DNA of 64,000 nucleotides from an uncultured Lachnospiraceae bacterium. Its GTDB lineage: Bacteria; Bacillota; Clostridia; Lachnospirales; Lachnospiraceae. Shown piece by piece: positions 8,117 to 16,495 of this stretch (positions within the stretch are counted from its first letter, which is position 1; every line of letters begins with the position of its first letter). The notes beneath the pieces were generated by a model. The model saw only the letters and a list, made by a program, of their open reading frames with translations. It was not told the origin of the DNA and ran no database searches. The stretch lies in contig CAJTVL010000001.1 in NCBI GenBank assembly GCA_910579425.1, positions 62,001 through 126,000 on the forward strand. Direction: 5' to 3'. The position numbers and the translations under genes were made by a program.

Positions 8117-9949
8117 ATGAATATGAAAGCAGGAAATACAGGAATGTCAGGCGGCAAATTTGAGTACCGGGGGCTGTGGCGAAAGGCCCGGCATCTGGTG
8201 TTCGGACTGCTGCTGTTTATATATCCTTTCCTGAAAATCAGGGAGGGGATCGATCTCACGGATACGGGCTACAGCCTTGGGAATTATCGATTCTTCGGAG
8301 AGATGGACGGAGTATGGATGCTGCTGACCTTTCTTTCCAATGTGACGGGGCATTTATTTACCCGGCTGCCGCTGGGGGATACCATGCTTGGGGTGAAGTT
8401 TTATGCAACCCTTCTGGTGAGCGTGACAGGGCTTTTGGGGTATCGCTTTTTCCGGACCAAAATGCCGTCCTGGCTGGCCTTCGCTGGGGAAATCGCCGCA
8501 ATCAGCTTCTGCTGGTGTCCCGTGGTGATTCTGTATAATTATCTGTCCTATCTGCTGTTTTTGCTGGGGGCAGTCCTGCTGTTTCGGGGGCTGGCGGGAG
8601 GAAGGCCGCGGTGCCTGATTCTGGCGGGGGCGGCGCTTGGGGTGAACGCCCTGGCGCGCTTTCCGGGGAATGTCCTGGAGGCGGGCCTTATTCTGGCTGT
8701 GTGGTATTACGGACTTCTGAAAAAAAAGCCGGTAAAAAAGATGGCAGGGGAAACAGGGCTCTGTATTCTGGGATATTTGGGCGCTTCCCTTGTGATGCTG
8801 TCAGGAGTGATCGCTCTGTACGGATGGACGGCTCCCGGCGATATGGTTGCCGGGGTGCTGGGCATGAGCGAGAGCGCGTCGGATTATACGCTGGGAGAGA
8901 TGGTATATGCGATTCTGGACGCTTATCTCCATGGCTTTCAGTGGATGCTTTATATGATTCTGTGTATCCTGCCGGGAATCCCTTTTCTGGTGATCCGCCG
9001 GGAGAAGCTTTTAACGGTTCGAAAGGTGATCTATTGCGCCTGTATTCCCGTGCTGTTTTTTGTGCTTGGGAAATGGGGAATGTTTAACTTCAGATATTAC
9101 CAGAAGGAAGCGGCCCTGCAGTGGGGGGCAGTGTTTCTTCTGCTGGCGCTTGGCATCGGCGTCTGGATGCTTTTTACCAGAGCGCTGGATGATGAATGGC
9201 GGCTGATCGGATGTATTATGGTACTTGTGATTTTGATTACGCCCCTTGGAAGCAACAACCATATCTGGCCTGTGCTCAATAATCTGTTTTTTACGGCGCC
9301 GGTGGTTTTCTGGATGATTTACCGTTTTGTCAGGTGGGGAAGGATTTATCTGGATATTACCCGGAAGGTTCCCTTATTTCCCGTCAAGGCCATGGTGTCG
9401 GGAGTGCTGATTGCATTCTTTGTCCAGGCCCTTGGAATCGGGGCCGGATATGTTTTTCTGGACGGAGAGACGGGAGAAAAGAGAAATTATAAGGTGGAAG
9501 CAAATCCCGTGCTTGCAGGCATGTACACCAGCGAGATGAATGCGGAAACCTTAGAGGAAATTTCTTATTTTATGCTGGAGCACAAGGAGGAATACGCAGA
9601 CAAAAAGCTGATTCTCTACGGAAATATTCCGGGGCTTGCCTATTATCTGGATAAGGCTCCGGCCATCGATACCATCTGGGCGGATCTGGATACCTACTCT
9701 GTCCGCCAGCTCAGGGAAGGGCTTGCCGCGGCGGGCGCTCCCACAGGTCAGGAGTCCGTCCGTCCGCTGGTGATACTCACCCCTCTTCTTTCCGCCTGGA
9801 TTTCAGGAGATCAGGAGGTGATGGAGTGGTGGGGGATAGAGCCGGGAGAGTGGGAGCAGGATGAAAAACTCACCGCCATCCGTTCCTTTATGGAGGAGCA
9901 GACTTACAGGCAGGTATTTGCCAATGAAGCCTTTGTGGTGTATGATTAG
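8117..9949 (+). CDS. Polytopic membrane protein, GT-C-like, function unknown
   Basis: 610 residues with about 11 hydrophobic segments between 27 and 445 and a soluble C-terminal region (about 450-610). An acidic DTGYS motif follows the first helix, where GT-C glycosyltransferases keep catalytic acidic residues in the first extracytoplasmic loop. I do not recognise a named family. It precedes wecE by about 40 bases in an apparent operon with a GtrB-like enzyme, so use of a polyprenyl-phosphate sugar outside the cell is plausible but unproven. The start is the first of two ATGs at 8117 and 8123; neither has an ideal ribosome site. Confidence 0.5.
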   Translation: MNMKAGNTGMSGGKFEYRGLWRKARHLVFGLLLFIYPFLKIREGIDLTDTGYSLGNYRFFGEMDGVWMLLTFLSNVTGHLFTRLPLGDTMLGVKFYATLLVSVTGLLGYRFFRTKMPSWLAFAGEIAAISFCWCPVVILYNYLSYLLFLLGAVLLFRGLAGGRPRCLILAGAALGVNALARFPGNVLEAGLILAVWYYGLLKKKPVKKMAGETGLCILGYLGASLVMLSGVIALYGWTAPGDMVAGVLGMSESASDYTLGEMVYAILDAYLHGFQWMLYMILCILPGIPFLVIRREKLLTVRKVIYCACIPVLFFVLGKWGMFNFRYYQKEAALQWGAVFLLLALGIGVWMLFTRALDDEWRLIGCIMVLVILITPLGSNNHIWPVLNNLFFTAPVVFWMIYRFVRWGRIYLDITRKVPLFPVKAMVSGVLIAFFVQALGIGAGYVFLDGETGEKRNYKVEANPVLAGMYTSEMNAETLEEISYFMLEHKEEYADKKLILYGNIPGLAYYLDKAPAIDTIWADLDTYSVRQLREGLAAAGAPTGQESVRPLVILTPLLSAWISGDQEVMEWWGIEPGEWEQDEKLTAIRSFMEEQTYRQVFANEAFVVYD

Positions 9950-9987
9950 GAAGAAAAAGAAATACGCGCCGGGAAATGAGGAGAAAA

Positions 9988-11118
9988 ATGATTCGATTTA
10001 ATGTGCCGCCCTACACGGGGCATGAACTGGAAAATGTGAAAAAAGCCATAGAAAATATGCATATCTGCGGGGATGGGGAGTTCACCCGAAAATGCAGCGA
10101 ATATCTGGAAAAAATTACAGGTACGTCCAAATGCCTGCTCACTACCTCCTGCACCCATGCCCTGGAAATGGCAGCGCTATTGTGTGACCTTAAGGAGGGG
10201 GATGAGGTGATTCTCCCCTCTTATACCTTTGTGTCCACGGCAGATGCCTTCGTACTGCGGGGAGCGAAGGCGGTGTTTGTGGATATTCGGCCGGATACCA
10301 TGAATATTGATGAGAGACTGATTGAGGCGGCCGTGACGGAAAGGACAAAAGCCATCTTTGTGGTGCATTATGCGGGAGTTGCCTGCGAGATGGACCGGAT
10401 TATGGAGATCGCGGGACGCCATGGCCTTAAGGTGGTGGAGGATGCCGCCCAGGCAATTATGTGTACTTACAAGGGAAAGCCCCTTGGCACCATCGGCGAC
10501 TTTGGGTGCTACAGCTTTCATGAAACCAAGAATTTCAGCATGGGCGAGGGAGGAGCCCTTCTCATCCAGGATCCTGCCTATATTGAGGAGGCGGAAATTT
10601 TGAGGGAGAAGGGGACGGACCGGAGCAAGTATTTCAGAGGACAGGTGGACAAGTACCGGTGGATGAATTTCGGTTCCTCTTATCTTCCCAGTGATATGAA
10701 TGCGGCTTACCTCTATACGCAGTTTGAGATGGCTGAGGAGATCAATCAGGCCAGAGTGGACAGATGGAACCAGTATTATGAATTGCTTCTGCCTTTGCAA
10801 AAGGCCGGGAAGGTGGAGCTTCCCACAGTGCCAAAGGACTGTAAACACAACGGCCATATGTTTTATATTAAGACAAAGGATTTAGAAGAGCGCACGAGGC
10901 TGATTGATTTTATGAAAAAAAAGGATGTGCTTGCGGTATTTCACTATGTGCCCCTTCATTCTGCCCCGGCAGGGAGGAAGTTTGGAAGGTTCCACGGGGA
11001 AGATAAGTATACCACAAGGGAGAGTGAGCGTCTGCTTCGCCTGCCTATGTTTTATCAGCTCACCGGGCAGCAGACGGCGTATATTGCAGGGGCTGTAAGG
11101 GAATTTTATGGAGCATAA
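9988..11118 (+). CDS. wecE: WecE, TDP-4-oxo-6-deoxyglucose aminotransferase
   Basis: 376 residues. The sequence follows E. coli WecE/RffA from end to end: CGDGEFTRKC, GDEVILPSYTFVSTA, DIRPDTMNIDE, HYAGVACEMD, the PLP lysine in FHETKN (K181, the same number as in E. coli) and REKGTDRSKYFRGQVDKY. The enzyme makes TDP-4-amino-4,6-dideoxygalactose (TDP-Fuc4N) from the TDP-4-oxo sugar with glutamate as amino donor. I start at the second ATG (9988) because AGGAG sits 5 bases ahead; the ATG at 9976 has none. RmlA/RmlB, needed to supply the substrate, are not in the window. Confidence 0.9.
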   Translation: MIRFNVPPYTGHELENVKKAIENMHICGDGEFTRKCSEYLEKITGTSKCLLTTSCTHALEMAALLCDLKEGDEVILPSYTFVSTADAFVLRGAKAVFVDIRPDTMNIDERLIEAAVTERTKAIFVVHYAGVACEMDRIMEIAGRHGLKVVEDAAQAIMCTYKGKPLGTIGDFGCYSFHETKNFSMGEGGALLIQDPAYIEEAEILREKGTDRSKYFRGQVDKYRWMNFGSSYLPSDMNAAYLYTQFEMAEEINQARVDRWNQYYELLLPLQKAGKVELPTVPKDCKHNGHMFYIKTKDLEERTRLIDFMKKKDVLAVFHYVPLHSAPAGRKFGRFHGEDKYTTRESERLLRLPMFYQLTGQQTAYIAGAVREFYGA

Positions 11119-12919
11119 AAACTGGCTGTCAAAAAATGAAAACCGGCTGATTGCGCTGACCGTGACTGCCATCCTGATTTTTTTCGTGGGATGGCGGTTT
11201 GATTATTACTATGACCTGAATGATGACGTGCTGATGAAGGATATTTTGGCGGGAGCTTACACCGGAACCCCGGAGAGCCGCAACATTCAAATGCTGTGGA
11301 TGATCAGCGCTTTTATAAGTCTGCTGTACAGGATGGGGAGGGCGCTTCCCTGGTATGGGCTGTTCCTGTGCTTTTGCCATTACGGCTGTTTTTTTCTGAT
11401 TGTGAACAGGAGCCTTGCTTTCTGCAAAAGCTTTTGGGGAAAGCTGGCGGCGGCGCTGGCGGAAGGCCTTGTTTTTGGAGGGCTGTTTTTGGAGCATCTG
11501 GTGTTTGCCCAGTATACCCTGACCTGTACCCTTCTTGGAGCCACGGCGGCATTTTTGTTCTATACCACGCAGATTGAGCTGGGAAGCAGGGACTTTATCA
11601 GGAAAAACGCAGTCTCCGTGCTGCTGGTGTTTCTGGCCTATCTGATCCGCACGGAAATGCTTCTTTTGGTGCTGCCCATGATCTGTGTGGCAGGAGCGGC
11701 AAAATGGGGAAGTGAAAAAAAGATTTTTACCAGAGACCATGGGGTAAAATACCTATCTGTTATTGGCCTGATCCTGGCTGGGATACTGGTGGGAGAAACC
11801 ACTCACAGGATTGCCTGCAGTTCACAGCAGTGGCGCAGCTTTACGGAGTTTTTTAACAGCAGGACAGAGCTTTATGATTTCCAGGCTCCTCCGGATTATG
11901 AGAGCCATCGGGCTTTCTATGAGGAGATCGGGCTGACGGAAAGCGAAAAGGTTTTGTTGGACAACTATAACTTCGGAATGGATGAGGAGATTGATCAGGT
12001 TATGATGAGGCGGCTCGCGGAATATGCGGGGGCCCATCAAAGCGTCCAAAAGCCTTTTTTTCAAAAGCTTGGGGAAAAGCTTAAGGCATATGCCTACCGC
12101 CTTACCCATGGGCCCGGGACAGGCGCGGATTATCCCTGGAACTATGCGGTGATTTTGGGATACTTGATGGTGTTTTTGGCGGGGATTGTGGACAAAGAGG
12201 CGTCTTCCTTCAAGGTATCCTTTCGAAAACTCTTTGGAATCGCATGGAAGCTGGTTTTTCTTTTCGGGGTACGCACCGGACTTTGGATGTTCATTCTGAT
12301 GCGGGGAAGGGATCCGGTGAGGATTACCCATTCCCTGTACCTGATGGAGCTGTGCATTCTGGCGGCCATGTTTTTGACGGAATGTAAGGAAATGAAGTGC
12401 GGGGCTGTCCAAAAGGGTTACAGGCTGGCCGCGCTTTTGAGCTTTGGGGCGCTTGCCCTTGCGATCCTGCCGGGGGCTGTAAAGGGAACCTCTGCAGAAC
12501 AGGAAAGGCGGGAGCTGGTGAACCGGCCTTATCAGGAATTATACAGGTATCTGGGGGATGAAGAGAGAAAAGACAATTTTTATCTGCTCGACGTGTATTC
12601 TTCCGTGGCTTATTCGGAGAAAATGTTTGCGCAGGTGGACAACGGCCCGGATAATTATGATATTATGGGAGGCTGGGCCTGCAAGAGCCCGCTGCAGAGA
12701 AAAAAGTTCGCTCTCTACGGAATCGGGACCATGGAGCAGGCTCTCAGGGAGCAGGAAAATGTCTATTTTGTGAGAAAAAGCAGCGAGGATATGCAGTGGC
12801 TTTTTGACTATTACGAAGGCCACGGAACGCCTGTGGAGGCGGAGAAAATTGCCGTAGTGGCGGAGGAATTTGAAATTTACAGTGTGCGGGCGAAACAGGA
12901 ATCGGTTGGAAACGGGTGA
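11108..12919 (+). CDS. Polytopic membrane protein with NDDV loop motif, GT-C-like
   Basis: 603 residues starting 11 bases before the wecE stop, so translation is probably coupled. The first helix (about 15-30) is followed by YYYDLNDDVLMKDIL (D39-D40), an acidic first-loop motif that fits a GT-C fold. About ten more hydrophobic segments follow, and then a soluble extracytoplasmic tail of about 130 residues. I do not recognise a named family. Because it sits between wecE and the GNAT and GtrB genes, it is a candidate for the extracytoplasmic transferase that uses polyprenyl-phosphate-Fuc4NAc. That role is inference. Confidence 0.5.
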   Translation: MEHKNWLSKNENRLIALTVTAILIFFVGWRFDYYYDLNDDVLMKDILAGAYTGTPESRNIQMLWMISAFISLLYRMGRALPWYGLFLCFCHYGCFFLIVNRSLAFCKSFWGKLAAALAEGLVFGGLFLEHLVFAQYTLTCTLLGATAAFLFYTTQIELGSRDFIRKNAVSVLLVFLAYLIRTEMLLLVLPMICVAGAAKWGSEKKIFTRDHGVKYLSVIGLILAGILVGETTHRIACSSQQWRSFTEFFNSRTELYDFQAPPDYESHRAFYEEIGLTESEKVLLDNYNFGMDEEIDQVMMRRLAEYAGAHQSVQKPFFQKLGEKLKAYAYRLTHGPGTGADYPWNYAVILGYLMVFLAGIVDKEASSFKVSFRKLFGIAWKLVFLFGVRTGLWMFILMRGRDPVRITHSLYLMELCILAAMFLTECKEMKCGAVQKGYRLAALLSFGALALAILPGAVKGTSAEQERRELVNRPYQELYRYLGDEERKDNFYLLDVYSSVAYSEKMFAQVDNGPDNYDIMGGWACKSPLQRKKFALYGIGTMEQALREQENVYFVRKSSEDMQWLFDYYEGHGTPVEAEKIAVVAEEFEIYSVRAKQESVGNG

Positions 12920-12923
12920 AGAT

Positions 12924-13466
12924 ATGACGAAGAGAGAAGCAAAAGAACGGGAATTTTCCTTACGGGTGATGGAAAAAGAGGACACGGACAGGATTGTGGG
13001 ATGGCGCAATCAGGATTTTGTGAGGCGCTGCTTTATTTACCAGAAGGATTTTACCAGGGAAGGTCATGAAAACTGGATCAGGACCATGATAGATACGGGG
13101 CTGGCGGTTCAGTTTATCATCTGCATCGGACAGCGTCCGGTGGGCAGCGTTTATCTGCGGGATATTGACAGAACCCACCAAAAAGCCGAGTATGGGATTT
13201 TTGTCGGGGAGCGGGATGCCTGGGGGCAGGGAGCGGGCACCTGGGCGGCTGGGGAGATGATCCGGTATGCCTTTGAAAAGGAGGGGCTTCACAAGCTGAT
13301 GCTCCGTGTCCTTGCCGAAAACAAGGGGGCGATCCGCAGTTATGAGAAGGCAGGGTTTGTGAAAGAGGCTTATCTGAGGGATGAGGTTTTCTTAGAGGGA
13401 AAGTATAAGGATGTGATTTATATGGCGGTGATTAACGAAAAAGAAAGCCGGGAGGGCATGGAATGA
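12924..13466 (+). CDS. GNAT-family N-acetyltransferase (WecD or PseH role)
   Basis: 180 residues from the ATG at 12924. RimJ/RimL/PseH-like features are WRNQDFVR near residue 30, an acetyl-CoA loop around ERDAWGQGAGTWA, and the C-terminal LRVLAENKGAIRSYEKAGF. Directly downstream of wecE and a membrane protein, it most simply acetylates the 4-amino group of TDP-Fuc4N, the job of WecD in enterobacteria, although it does not look like WecD in sequence. The other reading is PseH for the pseudaminate pathway, whose acetyltransferase is not otherwise in the window. The upstream open frame from 12870 lies inside the previous gene and was rejected. Confidence 0.7.
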   Translation: MTKREAKEREFSLRVMEKEDTDRIVGWRNQDFVRRCFIYQKDFTREGHENWIRTMIDTGLAVQFIICIGQRPVGSVYLRDIDRTHQKAEYGIFVGERDAWGQGAGTWAAGEMIRYAFEKEGLHKLMLRVLAENKGAIRSYEKAGFVKEAYLRDEVFLEGKYKDVIYMAVINEKESREGME

Positions 13467-14413
13467 AAACGAAGGTAAGCTTTGTGATTCCCTGCTACCG
13501 GTCGGCGCAGACGCTGCCCGGGGTTGTGGAGGAGCTTCAAACGGCCATGGAAGCCATGCAGGAGTACGATTATGAGGTGATTTTAGTCAACGACTGTTCG
13601 CCTGACGATACCTTTGAGGTGATTCGAAGGCTTTCCGGGGAGAACAGGCGGATTCGGGGGATTAACTTGGCCAGAAATTTCGGACAGCACAGTGCATTGA
13701 TGGCAGGCTTTCGCTATGGGGAGGGCGATATTGTGGTGTGTCTGGACGACGACGGACAGACCCCGGCCCGGGAGGTGGGAAAGCTTCTGGCAGGAATCCG
13801 GCAGGGAGCGGATGTGGTATATGCCAAGTATAATCAAAAGCATCATTCCGGGTTCCGGAATTGGGGGAGCCGTATCAATGAGCGGATGACCAGAGTGATG
13901 CTGGGAAAGCCCAAAGACTTGTATCTTTCCAGTTATTTTGCGGCCAGAAGGTTTGTGATCGAGGAAGTTAAGCGGTATGAAAACGCCTACCCCTATGTGA
14001 TCGGGCTGGTGCTGCGCACCACCGGAAACATTGTCAATGTGGAGGTGACCCACAGAGAGAGGGCGGCGGGAGAGTCCGGTTATACTCTGGGCAAGCTTCT
14101 GGCCCTGTGGTTTAACGGCTTTACGGCCTTTAGCGTAAAGCCCCTGCGGATTGCCACAATCTCAGGGGCCCTGTGTGCCATGGCCGGATTTTTGTATGGG
14201 ATTTATACCATTGTGAAGAAGATTTTTATCAATCCTCCGGGACTGGTGACCGGATTCAGCGCGCTGATGTCGGTTCTGGTGTTTATGGGCGGTATGCTGA
14301 TGCTGATGCTGGGGCTGGTGGGAGAGTATATAGGAAGGATGTATATTTCCATGAACAATTCGCCCCAATATGTGATACGGGAAATGGTGGGAGCAGGTGA
14401 GGATGAGGAGTAA
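13463..14413 (+). CDS. GtrB/ArnC-like polyprenyl-phosphate glycosyltransferase (GT2)
   Basis: 316 residues. A GT-A domain (about 1-220) begins VSFVIPCYRSA and carries VNDCSPDDT and the metal-binding LDDDGQTP (D95-D97). Two C-terminal transmembrane helices (about 228-255 and 265-292) complete the DPM1/GtrB/ArnC layout. Such enzymes move a sugar from a nucleotide carrier to undecaprenyl phosphate on the cytoplasmic face. The start overlaps the GNAT stop by 4 bases. With WecE and GNAT upstream, the donor is probably TDP-Fuc4NAc, making Und-P-Fuc4NAc for a GT-C enzyme. No small GtrA-type flippase was found nearby. Confidence 0.82.
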   Translation: MKTKVSFVIPCYRSAQTLPGVVEELQTAMEAMQEYDYEVILVNDCSPDDTFEVIRRLSGENRRIRGINLARNFGQHSALMAGFRYGEGDIVVCLDDDGQTPAREVGKLLAGIRQGADVVYAKYNQKHHSGFRNWGSRINERMTRVMLGKPKDLYLSSYFAARRFVIEEVKRYENAYPYVIGLVLRTTGNIVNVEVTHRERAAGESGYTLGKLLALWFNGFTAFSVKPLRIATISGALCAMAGFLYGIYTIVKKIFINPPGLVTGFSALMSVLVFMGGMLMLMLGLVGEYIGRMYISMNNSPQYVIREMVGAGEDEE

Positions 14414-16313
14414 GACGCAGACAGAAGGGGCTTTGAAAAGACAATTAAAAAATGCCGGCGCCGCCTCCGGGAGGGGCTCCGGCACTATGGCAGCATTGCT
14501 CTCCTTTGGAGGCGTGTGTGCTCTGCCCTGGATGCTTCATTTAAACGGAGAGGAAAAAAGGCTTGGCTATAGTAACAGTATCCTGTCAGTTTTTCTGTTC
14601 TGCCTGCTTTTTGGTGTGCTGAAAAGGGCGCTTGCCCCAGGCTTTTCAGGGGAAAATTTTTCAGGGGAAAAAAGAAGATGGGTTCTGCCTGCTTTATTCG
14701 GACTGCTCTTTTCCGGATGCATGGTTTTCGGCGCCCAGCTTGACCAGAGGGGAAGCGTTCCCTTTCAGAATGCGGCCATGTGGTTGAGTATTCTGATTCT
14801 TGCGTGGATTGCCGCCCTGCTTGTCCGCTTTTTCTGGGAACTTTTGGCTGCGAGGCTGGGTGGTCAACAGAGCTGCCAGGCTTCGCCGGACACCCTTATA
14901 TCAGAGAAAGGCGGCGAAGTCTTTGCAGATGGCCGGGAGGAGACGGGGAAAGAGAAGGCGGGGCGTTTTCTTCTCCGGGCAGGGGTGATTTTTCTCTGCT
15001 ACATCCCGGTGTTTCTGGCGGTTTATCCGGGCTTCTTTGTCTATGACGCGCAGGACGAGTATCTGCAGGTGGTGACCCGCAGCTTTTCCACCCATCATCC
15101 CCTTTTGCATGTGCTTTTGCTGGGAGGAATCATTCAGCTTGTGTATAAACTCACGGGCTCTTATAACTTGGGGATTGCCTGTTATACCCTGTGGCAGATG
15201 CTTGTTATGTCCCTTGTCTTTGCAGGGTGTGTGGAAATGCTAAAGACAAGAGGCATGAGAAGGGCGGGAAGGCTTCTGCTCACCCTGTATTTCGGATTAT
15301 GCCCGGTGCTGGTCATGTTTTCCCTCTGCTCTGCCAAGGACGGGCTGTTTACGGGAATGCTTCTGACAGCCCTGCTTTTTCTGCAGGAGCTGTGCGATAA
15401 GCCGGAAGCGTTCTTCGGGCAAAAGGGGAAAGTGCTTTCCCTCTGGCTTTCCGGCCTGCTTCTGATGCTGCTGCGCCACAACGGTTTTTATGCCTTTGCG
15501 GTTTTTGGAGTCTTCTGCTGCTGGTTTTTGCGAAAAGCGTGGAAAAAAACGGTTTTCTTTTTTCTGTCCCTGATTCTCTCGTATTTCCTTATAAACGGGG
15601 CTCTGACTTTCGCCCTTCATGCGGATGCATCGGAAAATCAGGAGATTCTTACGGTATCCATCTCACAAATAGCGAGGGTTTACACCGACGAGGCTGGGAA
15701 TATCCCCCGGGAGGAAGAACAGCTTTTGTACCGGTACCTGCCCAAGGAAGCTTTGGAGAATTATACGCCCAAGGTCACTGACGGGGTGAAGATCCATTTT
15801 AACAATGAGGCCTATGAGGCGGATAAGGCGGGGTATTTAAAGCTTTGGCTCAAATGGGGGCTGGAGCATCCCTTTACGTATTTCAATGCCTGGTTTATGA
15901 CGTCCTACGGCTTCTGGTATCCGGATACGGTGATTGATGTGTACCGGGGAAACACCGTATTTACCTATACCTATGAGGACAGCTCCTACTTTGGCTATGA
16001 GGTGGAGGCGCCGGGAGAGCGGCAGAGCAGGATACCGTGGCTGAACGAATGCTACCGCAGAATGTCTCTGGAGCTTGCCCAGCAGAAAATTCCGGTAGTG
16101 TCCATGCTCTTTTCCCCGGGATTTCTGTTTTGGGTGATGCTGTTTTTTCTGGGATTTTTGTGCGCTCAGGGAAGAGGACGGCAGGCTCTGCCCTTTTTAT
16201 TGCCTTTGCTGATCTGGCTTACGGTGATCTTAGGGCCTACCTATCTGGTCAGGTATGTGGTGTTTTTGTGGGTTTGTGTGCCGGTGCTGATATTTACGGC
16301 GGTCAGGCGTTGA
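14403..16313 (+). CDS. DUF6020-like polytopic membrane protein
   Basis: 636 residues from the ATG at 14403 (a GTG at 14397 is an alternative); it overlaps the GtrB-like gene by 11 bases. After several N-terminal helices and a cytoplasmic-looking linker (about 145-195), the segment YPGFFVYDAQDEYLQV, followed by a HHP triplet, matches the conserved core of DUF6020 proteins. Those are multi-pass proteins found in Firmicute surface-polysaccharide loci and thought to resemble GT-C transferases. Further helices and a soluble loop with VTVSISQIAR-like sequence follow. Third GT-C candidate of the module; function unproven. Confidence 0.6.
   Translation: MRSKTQTEGALKRQLKNAGAASGRGSGTMAALLSFGGVCALPWMLHLNGEEKRLGYSNSILSVFLFCLLFGVLKRALAPGFSGENFSGEKRRWVLPALFGLLFSGCMVFGAQLDQRGSVPFQNAAMWLSILILAWIAALLVRFFWELLAARLGGQQSCQASPDTLISEKGGEVFADGREETGKEKAGRFLLRAGVIFLCYIPVFLAVYPGFFVYDAQDEYLQVVTRSFSTHHPLLHVLLLGGIIQLVYKLTGSYNLGIACYTLWQMLVMSLVFAGCVEMLKTRGMRRAGRLLLTLYFGLCPVLVMFSLCSAKDGLFTGMLLTALLFLQELCDKPEAFFGQKGKVLSLWLSGLLLMLLRHNGFYAFAVFGVFCCWFLRKAWKKTVFFFLSLILSYFLINGALTFALHADASENQEILTVSISQIARVYTDEAGNIPREEEQLLYRYLPKEALENYTPKVTDGVKIHFNNEAYEADKAGYLKLWLKWGLEHPFTYFNAWFMTSYGFWYPDTVIDVYRGNTVFTYTYEDSSYFGYEVEAPGERQSRIPWLNECYRRMSLELAQQKIPVVSMLFSPGFLFWVMLFFLGFLCAQGRGRQALPFLLPLLIWLTVILGPTYLVRYVVFLWVCVPVLIFTAVRR
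14643..14671 (+). repeat. 15-bp period direct repeat inside the DUF6020-like gene
   Basis: Two copies of TTTTCAGGGGAAAA (14643-14656 and 14658-14671) encode FSGEN followed by FSGEK. The period is a multiple of three, so gain or loss would keep the frame. It lies in a loop region and is probably neutral. Confidence 0.6.
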
Positions 16314-16399
16314 GTATAATCGGCGGTCTGCCCTGGCAGGTATACCATGTAAAAAGCAGTTTAAATATTAACAAAAATTCATAAACAAAGGACAAAAGG

Positions 16400-16428
16400 T
16401 TTCTATCCGCCAGATAAGATGCTATAAT
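16400..16428 (+). promoter_or_regulatory. Extended -10 promoter before the polymerase/ligase-like gene
   Basis: A perfect extended -10, TGCTATAAT (TATAAT at 16423-16428), lies in the 182-base gap 16314-16495. The -35 is weak (TTTCTA at 16400-16405, 17-base spacer). Transcription would start near 16435 with a leader of about 60 bases. It is the clearest internal promoter in the left half and probably drives the pgl-like set. The rest of this gap shows no gene. Confidence 0.55.
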
Positions 16429-16495
16429 ATAGGCAAAACTAGAAAGATATATACCCTGCAATAATTCAGTATCGTACGCAGACGGGGAGTGGAAT

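Noticed and set aside
8107..8163. An 18-codon frame with a ribosome-like site before the 610-residue membrane protein
   Set aside because: It overlaps the true gene in another frame, has no recognisable product and could at most be a leader; evidence is too thin.
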